Source: Olsenella profusa F0195
GTDB lineage: Bacteria > Actinomycetota > Coriobacteriia > Coriobacteriales > Atopobiaceae
Direction: 5' to 3'
NCBI RefSeq assembly: GCF_000468755.1
Contig: NZ_AWEZ01000045.1
Coordinates: forward strand, 124,001 to 188,000
Length of the DNA stretch: 64,000 nucleotides
The position numbers and the translations under genes were made by a program. This document shows positions 26,663 to 35,808 of the stretch, piece after piece (within the stretch, counting starts at the first letter, position 1; each line of letters begins with the position of its first letter). The notes under the pieces are model-generated. The model had not been told where the DNA came from and did no database searches. It worked only from the letters and a program-made list of their open reading frames with translations.

Positions 26663-27949
26663 ATGAGACTAGAAGAGGGTTTGATTCACATCAAAGACGT
26701 GGGTGCCGGTGACAGGACGGAAGTGAGGGATGGCATACTGACGGTCAATGTCGACGAGCTGAGGCAGTTGGTCATGCGGGACTCGAAGGTGGCGAGCGTC
26801 TCCGTTGACTTCGCCCGGCCAGGCGAGAGGGTTCGCATCATACCCGTCAAGGACGTCATCGAGCCACGCTACCAGGTGGATCGTGATGGCAACGGCTTCC
26901 CTGGAGCGACGTCGAAGTACGTGCAGTGCGGCAACGGGAAGGTGAACGTCCTCAAGGGTGCCGCCATCGTCACCATCGGTGACATCGTCGGCTTCCAGGA
27001 GGGCGTCATTGACATGTGGGGCGAGGGCGCCAAGTGGACGCCGTTTTCGAAGACCCTCAACATCGTCGTGGACGTCTCCGCGGTCGATGGCCTGGAGCCA
27101 CACGAGCGCGAGACCGTCATGCGGACCGCAGGCCTGACGGCGGCGGAGTACGTCGGTGCGGCGGCAAGGAACGTCACCCCCGACGAGACCAAGGTCTTCG
27201 AGCTAGGTTCCCTCGACGAGGAGGCGGCCAGGTATCCCGACCTTCCCAAGGTCGCCTATGTCGAGATGACCATCTCGCAGGGGCTGCTGCACGACGTGTA
27301 CCTGTACGGCTGTGATGCGAAGCAGCTCATACCGACGTGGCTGCATCCCAACGAGGAGCTGGATGGCGCGGTGGTCTCGGGCAACTGTGTGGCTGCCTGT
27401 GACAAGATAACGACCTACCAGCATCAGAACAACTCACTGATCGAGGATCTGTATGCCCAGCATGGCAAGACCATCAACTACGTCGGCAACATCGTCTCGC
27501 CCGAATTGACGACGTTGGATGGAAAGTTCAGGACCTGTGACTACACGGCCAAGCTTTGCGAACTGCTTGGTGCGGATGGCGTCATCGTCTCTGAGGAGGG
27601 CTATGGCAACCCTGACTCCGACCTGGTCATGATCAGCCAACGGCTCGAGAGGAGGGGCATCAAGACGACGCTCGTCACTGACGAGTGCTCCGGTTGGGAC
27701 GGCAAGAGCCAGCCCTTGGCCGACACCGCACGGGAGGCTGTCGCGGTCGTATCCACCGGTAACGTCAGCAAGGTCGTGGAACTGGGCGTGGCTGACAAGG
27801 TGCTGGGCAACGCGGAGGCGGTTCAAACCCTCGCGGGTGGCTGGCAGGGCTGCATCGACGAGGCGGGCAACATCAAGGCCGAACTGAACGCCGTTATCGG
27901 CTCCACCTCCGAGATCGGGTATCACAACTGCACCGTCGAGCTGCTTTAG
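26663..27949 (+). CDS. grdE: Glycine/sarcosine/betaine reductase component B, alpha/beta proprotein (GrdE type)
   Basis: The 428-residue precursor begins MRLEEGLIHIKDVGAG. In the family it is cleaved autocatalytically before a cysteine to give two subunits, the second carrying a pyruvoyl group that binds the amino substrate as a Schiff base. The cleavage site is visible as VVSGNCVAACDKITTYQHQN. Residues further on (LLGADGVIVSEEGYGNPDSD) also match. It is followed after 11 bases by grdB. Whether the amine is glycine, sarcosine, betaine or another compound cannot be read from sequence alone, so the symbol is by type. Confidence 0.88.
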   Translation: MRLEEGLIHIKDVGAGDRTEVRDGILTVNVDELRQLVMRDSKVASVSVDFARPGERVRIIPVKDVIEPRYQVDRDGNGFPGATSKYVQCGNGKVNVLKGAAIVTIGDIVGFQEGVIDMWGEGAKWTPFSKTLNIVVDVSAVDGLEPHERETVMRTAGLTAAEYVGAAARNVTPDETKVFELGSLDEEAARYPDLPKVAYVEMTISQGLLHDVYLYGCDAKQLIPTWLHPNEELDGAVVSGNCVAACDKITTYQHQNNSLIEDLYAQHGKTINYVGNIVSPELTTLDGKFRTCDYTAKLCELLGADGVIVSEEGYGNPDSDLVMISQRLERRGIKTTLVTDECSGWDGKSQPLADTAREAVAVVSTGNVSKVVELGVADKVLGNAEAVQTLAGGWQGCIDEAGNIKAELNAVIGSTSEIGYHNCTVELL

Positions 27950-27960
27950 GGGGACGTGCC

Positions 27961-29262
27961 ATGAGCAATAAGCGGATAGTCTATTACGTAAACCAGTTCT
28001 TTGGCCAGCTCGGTGGCGAGGAGAAGGCCGATCTCGGCCCCGAGTACCGGGAGGAGGCCGTCGGGCCCGCGGCAGGCTTCCAGGGGCTGCTCAAGGACGA
28101 GGCGGATGTGGTTGGCACCATCATCTGCGGCGACAACTACTTCAACGAGAAGAACGACGATGCCCTGGCCTTCATCCTGAACGTCCTGCGGGAGCAGAAG
28201 CCCGACGTCGTGGTGGCGGGGCCGGCGTTTCTGGCCGGTCGCTATGGCATGGCGTGCATCGGCGTGTGCAAGGCAGCCAAGGGCGAGCTGGGGGTTCCCG
28301 TCGTTACGGGCATGCACGAGGAGAACCCCGGCGTCGACCTGGGCAGGGGGGATGCCATCATCGTCAAGACCGGTGGCTCTGCCGCGGACATGCGCAGGGC
28401 CCTGCCGAAGATGGCGCAGGTCGTGCGGAAGATCTGCAGGGGAGAGGCCATCCGTCCCGATGAGGACGGCTACTTTGCGCAGGGAATTCGTGATACGGTG
28501 TTCGCGGACAAGCGCGGGTCCGTCAGGGCCGTGGAGATGCTGTTGGCACGACTTCACGACGAGCCCTACAAGACCGAGCTCCCCATGCCTACGTTCGACA
28601 GCGTGGATCCAGCTGCGCCCATAGCCGACCTGTCCCATGCGACCATCGCCCTGGTCACCTCCGGTGGCATCGTTCCGAACGGTAACCCCGACCACCTCCA
28701 GTCGGCGTCGGCACAACAGTGGAACAAGTACGACATCACGGGTCAGAAGACGCTCAAGGGCGGCTACTGCACGATACATGGAGGCTTCGACCCAGTCTAT
28801 GCCAACGACGACGCGAACCGCGTCATCCCACTGAACGTCCTGAGCGAACTGAAGGATCAGGGGGTCATCGGTGACATCTACCAGTACTTCTACACGACGA
28901 CCGGCACCGGTACGTCGGTGGCCAACGGCCTTAGGTTCGGGCGGGAGATAGGCAGGGAGCTCAAGGAGGCCGGTGTGGACGGCGTGCTCCTTACCAGCAC
29001 TTGAGGCACCTGCACTCGTTGCGGTGCAACGATGGTAAAAGAGATCGAGCGCTACGGCATCCCTATCGTCCACATGGCCACTATTACCACGATCTCCGAG
29101 TCCGTGGGGGCAAACCGGATCGTTCCGACCGTCGCGATTCCCTATCCCGTGGGCAACCCCACGCTGACGCCACAGGACGAGCATTCCGTCCGTCGCGCGT
29201 TGGTGGAGCAGGCCCTGAGGGCCCTGACGACGGCTGTCGACGGGCCGACGCAGTTCGAGTGA
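27961..29262 (+). CDS. grdB: Selenoprotein B of glycine/betaine/sarcosine-type reductase, UGA read as Sec
   Basis: The frame runs 434 codons with one internal TGA at 29002-29004 (codon 348) that must be read as selenocysteine. Upstream sequence ends DGVLLTST; downstream continues GTCTRCGATMVKEIERYGIP to ALTTAVDGPTQFE. The active site is thus U-G-T-C-T-R-C, the U-x-x-C-x-x-C of GrdB, close to the known Sec position of about 350, and total length (433) fits the family. A hairpin just after the UGA fits a bacterial SECIS. A naive gene call would split this into a truncated protein plus a fragment starting near 29032. With GrdE it forms component B, which passes a carboxymethyl group to selenoprotein A; grdA, grdC and grdD are not in the window. 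Confidence 0.93.
29005..29036 (+). promoter_or_regulatory. SECIS-like hairpin in grdB mRNA
   Basis: Immediately after the UGA, CGTTGC (29017-29022), loop GGT and GCAACG (29026-29031) form a perfect 6-base-pair stem. T29016-A29032 extends it, and ACC/GGT (29008-29010, 29034-29036) may close a lower stem. The apical loop starts 19 nt after the UGA and opens with GG, as known bacterial SECIS elements do (for example the GGUC loop of fdhF). Confidence 0.8.
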
Positions 29263-29425
29263 CGTCGCGGTCTGAGATCGCGGCCAAACGCTCCTGGGAG
29301 GCCATGGCGGCTGGCCGCTCTGACAGCCCTGGTTGCCCGGGGATGCTCGTCATGGGCGTGATCCTGGTACGGGTGGTCAGCCCCTGGCCATATGTTCAAC
29401 GATTCTGATTCGTGATGGGAATGAC

Positions 29426-30523
29426 ATGAAAGACTCGAGCTTCCTAAGGATCATCGCGTTCTGTGGATCCTGCATAGCCTTCTACATCGGCGCTGGGTTT
29501 GCCACGATGCAGGAGGTCATGCAGTACGAGGCATCGTATGGTTCCCTCTTCATGGTGGTCATCGCGGTGGCAGCCGCAATCTACGTGTACACCAACCTGT
29601 CCTTCACGACAAACGGCAGCAAGCATCGGCTGACCACCGGTTCCGACGTCTTCACGCTGTACTGCGGCAGATACATCGGTGCATTCTACAAGTGGTTCGC
29701 CACCATCTTCTGCTACATGTGCTTCATCGTCATGTGCGGTGGCGCAAACTCTACCGCCATGCAGCAGTGGGGCCTTCCCAACGGGGTGGGTGCGGTGATT
29801 CTCACCGTGGCCGTCGTCGCGACTGCCGTCTTCGGGCTCGATGGCATCCTGAATGCCTTGGGCAAGATAGGCCCCGTCATCATCGTCTGCTTGCTGGTCG
29901 TTGCTATCATCTCGGTAGTCACGGGCATGCCGGACTATGCCGCGAACCTGCAGAAGGTCGACAGCGGTGTCTTCGACCTGAAGCAGGTGGGCGGCAACAA
30001 CCCCTTCGCATCCGGCGCGTCGTATGGAGGGTTCGTCATCATCTGGTTCTCCACCTTCCTATCCGAGGTAGGCGCTAAGAATAACGTGAAGGAGGTCAAC
30101 AGGGGCGTGTTGCTTTCGACCCTCTTCATCTTTGCGACTGCTGCCATCTGCTGCATCGCGCTCGTCGCGCACATCGACATCACGGCGACCGCGGACATTC
30201 CCACGCTGATGCTTGCGGACAGGATCAACCCCCTGCTCGCCCAGGCATTGGCCATCATCATCTTCTGCGGCATCTACACCACTGCGGTCCCGCTGCTGTG
30301 GACGGGCATCAGTGCCATCTCCAAGGAGGGCACGCCACGCTACAAGCTGCTCACGGTCATTGGAGGCGCGATCGGCTGTCTGGTGTCATCGTTCCTTCCT
30401 TACAAGGACCTGGTCAACGTCCTGTACGGCCTGAACGGCTACCTGGGGTTCATCCTCATTGCCTTCATGATCGTACACGACGTGCGTCACGCACTTGCAA
30501 CGAGAAGGTCGACCGTACAGTAA
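29426..30523 (+). CDS. YkvI-type multi-pass membrane transporter
   Basis: The 365-residue product has about ten membrane helices, starting FLRIIAFCGSCIAFYIGAGF with the GAGFATMQE motif near the N-terminus. That motif and overall pattern match the YkvI group (COG3949) of the APC/LeuT-like superfamily. It follows grdB after 163 bases on the same strand and is a good candidate for import of the reductase substrate (an amino acid or methylated amine). The ribosome site is weak (GGGA). Substrate is inferred only from context. Confidence 0.8.
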   Translation: MKDSSFLRIIAFCGSCIAFYIGAGFATMQEVMQYEASYGSLFMVVIAVAAAIYVYTNLSFTTNGSKHRLTTGSDVFTLYCGRYIGAFYKWFATIFCYMCFIVMCGGANSTAMQQWGLPNGVGAVILTVAVVATAVFGLDGILNALGKIGPVIIVCLLVVAIISVVTGMPDYAANLQKVDSGVFDLKQVGGNNPFASGASYGGFVIIWFSTFLSEVGAKNNVKEVNRGVLLSTLFIFATAAICCIALVAHIDITATADIPTLMLADRINPLLAQALAIIIFCGIYTTAVPLLWTGISAISKEGTPRYKLLTVIGGAIGCLVSSFLPYKDLVNVLYGLNGYLGFILIAFMIVHDVRHALATRRSTVQ

Positions 30524-30665
30524 GCAGGGCTGGGGCCTGCCCACGGCAGGGCCCGGGACCCAGGTTGCAAGAAGGGAGATGAGGGACCGGAGCAATCGAC
30601 ATGCTTCATCCAGGGGGTCCGCGCGCGGGCCCGTCACGCCACTTCTACGAGGAGGATCTCACATC

Positions 30666-31046
30666 ATGGCCAAGAGAATCGCAACGGACGGCGCCCCGGC
30701 GGCTATCGGACCCTATTCGCAGGCGATCAAGGTCGGCAAGACCCTCTACGTCTCGGGGATGATGCCGATCGACCCGGAGACGGGAGCGTTCGCCGGCACC
30801 ACCATAGAGGCGCAGGCCGAGCAGATTATGAAGAACATCGGCTCAGTGCTGCGGGAGGCCGGCTTTGGCTTCCAAGATGTGGTGAAAGCCACCTGCTTCC
30901 TCTCCGACATGAATGACTTCGCAAAGTTCAACGAGGTCTACGCCGGCTACTTTGTCAGCCTTCCCGCGCGTTCCTGTGTGGCAGTGAGGCAGATTCCCAA
31001 AGGCGCCCTTGCAGAGATCGAGGTCATCGCCGTCAAGGAGCAGTAG
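30666..31046 (+). CDS. RidA-family enamine/imine deaminase
   Basis: The 126-residue product has the RidA signature AAIGPYSQAIKVGKTLYVSG, the conserved Arg in LPARSCVAVRQIPKGALAEI, and the final glutamate segment IEVIAVKEQ. GAGGAGG lies 9 bases before the ATG at 30666. RidA proteins hydrolyse reactive enamines/imines released by PLP enzymes. Its position after the grd genes and transporter suggests it clears an imine formed during use of the same substrate. Confidence 0.92.
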   Translation: MAKRIATDGAPAAIGPYSQAIKVGKTLYVSGMMPIDPETGAFAGTTIEAQAEQIMKNIGSVLREAGFGFQDVVKATCFLSDMNDFAKFNEVYAGYFVSLPARSCVAVRQIPKGALAEIEVIAVKEQ

Positions 31047-31148
31047 CGTCCGTGCATGGATCGCACCTGTCTGGCTCGCGTCCTTGGCAGGGGTGCTGCG
31101 GCCAGCAGCGGTGGACGTGCTATCCTGTTAATCCACCTGTCGATACAT

Positions 31149-31177
31149 GAGCCGTACGACCCAAGGCCGTACGGCTC
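31149..31177 (+). promoter_or_regulatory. Strong leader hairpin of valS
   Basis: GAGCCGTACG (31149-31158) and CGTACGGCTC (31168-31177) are perfect 10-base arms. Inside, after an A-C mismatch, CC/GG pairs close a CAA loop. It ends 8 bases before the AAGGGG ribosome site of valS. A TATCCT-like -10 box is at about 31121. No T-run follows, so it is more likely a leader control or stability element than a terminator. Confidence 0.65.
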
Positions 31178-31197
31178 ACAGCTATGAAGGGGCCATC

Positions 31198-33903
31198 GTG
31201 GAAGAGATGCCAAAGACCTACGACCCGGGTGCCGTCGAGCCCGAGCTCATCGAAGCATGGATGAACGCGGGGTGCTATCAGCGCTCCAAGGGCACAGGCG
31301 ACTGTACTGTCACCATACCGCCCCCCAACGTCACCGGCATCCTCCACATGGGCCACGCCATGGATGACACCATCCAGGACACCTACGTGCGCTACAGCCG
31401 CATGCGCGGCCGCTCCACCCGTTGGATCCTGGGTACCGACCACGCCGGCATCGCCACGCAGACCAAGGTGGACAAGAAGCTCAAGGAGGAGGGTATCTCT
31501 CGTCTTCAGATGGGGCGCGAGAGGTTCCTCGAGGCCTGTTGGGACTGGCGCCGCGAATACGGAGGCACCATCGTCAACCAGATCAGGCGCATGGGCTGCT
31601 CCATCGACTTCGACGACGAGAAGTTCACGATGAGTCCCGAGTACGCCCGGGCCGTGCGCAAGGTGTTCTGCGACTGGTACCATGATGGCCTCATCTACCG
31701 CGGCAGGCGCATCGTCAACTGGTGTCCCAGCTGCAAGACGGCCATCAGCGACGACGAGGCCGAGTACCGGGGCGAGAAGGGTCACCTCTGGTACCTGCGC
31801 TACCCCTTGACCGAGCCCGTTGACGGCATCGATCACATCACGGTGGCCACCACGCGACCCGAGACCATGCTCGGCGACACGGGCATCGCCGTCTCGCCGG
31901 AGGATCCGGAGAAAGCCAAGCTCGTGGGCAAGACCGTGATGCTTCCCATCGTGAACAGGGAGATTCCAATCTTCTCCGACTGGCATGTGGACGTGGGCTT
32001 TGGCACCGGTTTCGTGAAGGTCACGCCCGCGCACGACCCCAACGACTATGCCATGGGCCAGGCGCATGACCTGCCGCAGATCAACGTCTTCGATGCAACC
32101 GCCCACGTAGTCGAAGGCTATGGCGCGTTCAGCGGCATGGATCGCGACGAGGCGCGTGACGCCATCGTCGTCTGGTTCGACGAGCATGGCCTCCTGGAGA
32201 GGGTCGAGGAGCTCGACCACTCCGTCATGCACTGCTACCGCTGCGGCACGGCGCTGGAGCCCTGGCTCTCCGAGCAGTGGTTCGTTGCCGTGGACAGGCT
32301 CAAGGGCCGCGCCACCGAGGTCGTGCGCTCGGGGGAGGTCACGTTCCACCCCACGCGCTGGACGGACACCTACCTCACCTGGATGGACAACCTCAAGGAC
32401 TGGTGTATCAGTCGCCAGCTGTGGTGGGGCCACCGCATCCCCGTGTTCTACTGCGACGACTGCGGCTGGCAGGACGCCCTCATGGAGGATGTCGACGCCT
32501 GCCCCAACTGCGGCGGTCACCACGTGCACCAGGACGAGGACGTGCTGGACACCTGGTTCAGCTCGCAGCTGTGGACCTTCGCTACGCAGGGCTGGCCCGA
32601 CCACCCCGAGCAGATGCGGGGCCATCACCCCACCAAGGTCCTCGTCACCGCCCGCGACATCATCGCGCTGTGGGTGGCGCGCATGATCATGAGTTCGCTC
32701 TACTTCACCGACGAGATCCCCTTCCATGACGTCTACATCTACGCGACCATCCTCGCCAAGGACGGCAGCCGCATGAGCAAGTCCAAGGGCAACGGCGTGG
32801 ATCCCATGGATCTCATGGAGAAGTACGGCGCGGACGCCATGCGCCACAACCTGCTGACCCTCATCACCAACAATCAGGACGTCAAGTTCGACGCCAACCT
32901 GGACAAGAGGACCCATGCCCTCATCGACAGCCCCCGCACCGAGCAGGCCAAGGGCTTCGTGACCAAGATCTGGAACGCGAGTCGCTTCGTGCGGATGAAC
33001 CTCGACGGCTACACGCCCGGCGAGCCCAAGGCCGAGACCCCCGAGGACGCCTGGATGCTCTCGCGCCTTGCAAGGGTCGTGGCTGAGTCCACCTGCGAGC
33101 TCGAGGACTACACCTTTGGTGACTACGCCCGCGGCCTGCAGTCCTTCTTCTGGAACGAGGTCTGCGACTGGTACATAGAGCTCTGCAAGGGACGCCTGCT
33201 GGACGGCACGTCCAGGGAGCGCCTGCAGGTGCAGCGCAACCTCGTCTTCGTGCTGGACACGTCCCTGCGCCTGCTGCACCCCATGATGCCGTTCGTGACC
33301 GAGAGGGTCTGGGACGCGCTGCCCGAAAGCGTTCTTGGTCGCGCGTTGGCAGACGGCGAGGGGGAGGCCCGCTTCCTCATGCTGGCGGCCTGGCCCGAGC
33401 CCGACGACTTTGACCAGTTTGAGAACGACAGGGCCGAGTACGACTTTGACCTCGCCAAGCGCGTGATCTCTGCGGTGCGCTCCACGCGCGCACGCTATCG
33501 TCTGTCTCCCAAGGCCGAGCTCGACGTTGCCGTGCACAGCTCCGTGGACGACGTCCCCGCCCTCGAGGCGCAGCGCGGCTTCATCTGCTCCGTGGGTCAC
33601 GTGGACCAGCTCGCGCTCGGTGCTGCGCAGGACAAGCCCCAGGGCTCCGTCTCCGTGTCCGATGGCACGCTGGAGGTCTTTGTGGCCCTGGGCGGCCTCG
33701 TCGACCTCGCTGCCGAGACCAGGCGCCTGGAGAAGGAGCTCGAAAAGGCGCAGGGGGAGCTTGCCAGCGTGACGCGGACCCTCTCCAACGAGGGCTTCAT
33801 CGCCAAGGCGGCGTCCGAGGTCATTCAGAGGAAGCGTGGCCAGAAGGCCGAGCTCGAGCGGGCCATCGCCCAGCTCAAGGCCCAGGTGGCCGACCTGGCA
33901 TAG
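31198..33903 (+). CDS. valS: Valyl-tRNA synthetase
   Basis: The product is 901 residues from the GTG at 31198, which has GAAGGGG 5 bases upstream (an ATG at 31207 is an alternative). The HIGH motif is in PPPNVTGILHMGHAMDD and KMSKS in DGSRMSKSKGNGVDP. Cys pairs in CDDCGW and CPNCGG suggest a zinc knuckle in the editing/insertion region. The C-terminal coiled-coil arm typical of ValRS is visible (ETRRLEKELEKAQGELASV). It charges tRNA-Val and edits Thr. A strong hairpin precedes it. Confidence 0.97.
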   Translation: MEEMPKTYDPGAVEPELIEAWMNAGCYQRSKGTGDCTVTIPPPNVTGILHMGHAMDDTIQDTYVRYSRMRGRSTRWILGTDHAGIATQTKVDKKLKEEGISRLQMGRERFLEACWDWRREYGGTIVNQIRRMGCSIDFDDEKFTMSPEYARAVRKVFCDWYHDGLIYRGRRIVNWCPSCKTAISDDEAEYRGEKGHLWYLRYPLTEPVDGIDHITVATTRPETMLGDTGIAVSPEDPEKAKLVGKTVMLPIVNREIPIFSDWHVDVGFGTGFVKVTPAHDPNDYAMGQAHDLPQINVFDATAHVVEGYGAFSGMDRDEARDAIVVWFDEHGLLERVEELDHSVMHCYRCGTALEPWLSEQWFVAVDRLKGRATEVVRSGEVTFHPTRWTDTYLTWMDNLKDWCISRQLWWGHRIPVFYCDDCGWQDALMEDVDACPNCGGHHVHQDEDVLDTWFSSQLWTFATQGWPDHPEQMRGHHPTKVLVTARDIIALWVARMIMSSLYFTDEIPFHDVYIYATILAKDGSRMSKSKGNGVDPMDLMEKYGADAMRHNLLTLITNNQDVKFDANLDKRTHALIDSPRTEQAKGFVTKIWNASRFVRMNLDGYTPGEPKAETPEDAWMLSRLARVVAESTCELEDYTFGDYARGLQSFFWNEVCDWYIELCKGRLLDGTSRERLQVQRNLVFVLDTSLRLLHPMMPFVTERVWDALPESVLGRALADGEGEARFLMLAAWPEPDDFDQFENDRAEYDFDLAKRVISAVRSTRARYRLSPKAELDVAVHSSVDDVPALEAQRGFICSVGHVDQLALGAAQDKPQGSVSVSDGTLEVFVALGGLVDLAAETRRLEKELEKAQGELASVTRTLSNEGFIAKAASEVIQRKRGQKAELERAIAQLKAQVADLA

Positions 33904-34035
33904 CCGCCGCGCGCGTGGCCGAGGCCCACCCCCCGCTCGGTGGGATGGGCCCTTGCGCTCCATGGGACCATGTCGGGCGGATGATTGGCCGCCGTGGGTC
34001 CTATGCGGTACGGTTGACAGGGGAGAGGAGGGACC

Positions 34036-34611
34036 ATGGCAAGCGCAAAGGAGGAGCTGCGCGGGCGGCTGCTTCGACAGCGGGGTGCGCTGGCGCCACG
34101 CGAACGCTCGGCAATCGACGACGCCATCGCCCGACACGTGCTCTCCCTTCCAGAGTTCCATGACGCTAGGGTCGTGCTATGCTACCTCTCCATGGACTCC
34201 GAGGTGGAGACGCGCGACGTCATCGAGGCGTCGTGGCGGGTGGGCAAGGTGGTCGCACTGCCGCGTGTGATGGGGGCACATAGCATGCGCTGGTATCGCG
34301 TGGATGGCCCCGATGGGCTTGCCGCGCTGGAGCGTAGCCCCTTTGGGGTGCTGGAGCCGGTGGCGGATTCCGCACGGGAGGTGGCACCGGACGCCGTGAC
34401 GCTCGTCCTCGTCCCTGGCCTCGCCTTCGATCGCGTCGGCCAGCGCCTGGGCTATGGCGGCGGCTTCTACGACGTGTTCCTCGCGGACTTCGTGGGCCCC
34501 TCCATCGGCCTGTGCCGAAGCGCCGCCCTCGTCGAGACCCTGCCGTGCACGGAGCCACACGACCTTCCCGTGCAGAAGGTCGTGACGGAACGCGGCGTCG
34601 TGGGGGCCTAG
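34036..34611 (+). CDS. 5-formyltetrahydrofolate cyclo-ligase family protein
   Basis: The 191-residue product opens KEELRGRLLRQRGALAPRER and carries the C-terminal signature VPGLAFDRVGQRLGYGGGFY-D, the ATP/folate-binding segment of the family. It recycles 5-formyl-THF to 5,10-methenyl-THF, connecting to the fhs-fchA-folD block 4 kb on. GAGAGGAGGG precedes the ATG. It is convergent with the radical SAM gene. Confidence 0.93.
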   Translation: MASAKEELRGRLLRQRGALAPRERSAIDDAIARHVLSLPEFHDARVVLCYLSMDSEVETRDVIEASWRVGKVVALPRVMGAHSMRWYRVDGPDGLAALERSPFGVLEPVADSAREVAPDAVTLVLVPGLAFDRVGQRLGYGGGFYDVFLADFVGPSIGLCRSAALVETLPCTEPHDLPVQKVVTERGVVGA

Positions 34612-34680
34612 CCAAGCCGCAACGTCGTGGAGGGTCGTGCGCCGCGGAACGCAGGGATCCCGCACGCAGCTCGCCTCGCG

Positions 34681-35538
34681 CTAGCCCGTCTCCCGCAGCT
34701 TTGCGATCATGCCGCGTAGCCAGGGTAGCTGGGTGGGCAGGTAGGCCTGCAGCGTGTACTTGTCGAGCACGGTCGAGTCCACGAACTCGCAGTCCTCGAG
34801 CTCGAGCATGTCGGTGAGGCGCTGCAGCTCCTCCAGGCGCTGCTTGGGAGTGAGCTCGTGGAACTCTCCCCGACTCACGAGCGCGGCGAGGGGCGTGTGA
34901 GGCCACACGAGCAGGCGCGAGATCCACAGGCGCTTGGGTTGCGTCCTGTTGAGAAAGACCGCCGAATGGTAGGCGTGCTCGGGCGACATGTTCTGCCCGC
35001 CCAACCCCGAGATCATCGTGAAGGTGTAGTCGATGCCATGCTCCCTGAGCTGCTTGCAGGCAAGCTCTGCGGCGGGGATCCTGACGCCCTTGTCCATGTA
35101 GTCAAGCAGGTGCTGGTAGCCCGTCTCCATGCCGATGTGCAGTTCCTTGAGGCCACACTCATGCAGGAGCTGGAGCTCTTGATCGGTCTTGCCCAGCACG
35201 TCGGTGTAGCGGGAATACATCGAGAACCCTTCGATCCAGGGCATGTACCTGAGCACGATCTGGATGATCTTCAGCAGCTTGACGGCGGTGTAGTGCATGG
35301 GGTTGGCACCCAGGAGGAACATGCGGGCCTTTCCCTGTGCATGGGGCGCGAGCTGCTGCGCCTTCAGCTCGATCTCCTCAAGGGGGAGCTCGCGATAGCC
35401 GTCATTGGGGAAGTCGCAGAACTTTCAACGTCCCCAGCTACAGCCAATCTGCACTTCGAGCAGGGCGCTGTCCTGCTCGAAGATGGGCCTGTACACCTCT
35501 TCGCTCGAATAGAGGGGAACATTTGCGATGTCGCCCAT
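34681..35538 (-). CDS. Radical SAM protein with in-frame UGA at a cluster cysteine (candidate selenoprotein)
   Basis: Starting at the ATG 35536-35538 (GGGAGGGCATC upstream), the frame runs MGDIANVPLYSSEEVYRPIF, then EVQIGCSWGR, TGA, KFCDFPNDGYRELPLEEIE, and continues unbroken to the TAG at 34681. The TGA (complement 35425-35427, codon 38) falls exactly where related proteins have the second cluster cysteine, as in GCS-x-x-x-C-x-F-C. The remaining 285 residues have normal family features (SMYSRYTDVLGKTDQELQLL; LHIGMETG). One reading is selenocysteine insertion, supported by the Sec gene grdB in the same genome. The other is a TGC-to-TGA nonsense mutation. The hairpin after the codon is weak. 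Confidence 0.7.
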
Positions 35539-35726
35539 GATGCCCTCCCGCCACGTGGCCCTGTGAGTCAGGAGGGAGTATACCCAGGCACGTCCGCCGC
35601 CCCAGAAAGCGGATGCCCCACGTCGACAGGAGGGAACGAGTGGCTGCAGAGTGCTCTGTCAGGTACACAGAATTTTGTGAAACTGTGAGCTTGTCTCACG
35701 TTTGTCCAGGTGGTGGATGAGAGGCG

Positions 35727-35748
35727 CACATAGATTCAAGAATCTGTG
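35727..35748. promoter_or_regulatory. Operator-like inverted repeats in 35.5-35.8 kb spacer
   Basis: AGATTC-AA-GAATCT (35732-35745) lies within CACA/TGTG flanks (35727-35748) with one bulged T. A second pair, GTGAG (35685-35689) and CTCAC (35695-35699), lies just upstream. Both are in the 376-base spacer between the divergent radical SAM and flavoprotein genes. They are candidate regulator sites. Confidence 0.4.
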
Positions 35749-35808
35749 AGCACGCGCACCCAGGCTTGGGAGTGTGGTCTGCATCGCCTTGCCCCTTGCG
35801 GACATTCT

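Noticed and set aside
31100-31200. T-box riboswitch before valS
   Set aside because: No T-box sequence or specifier stem is present, only a single strong hairpin close to the ribosome site.
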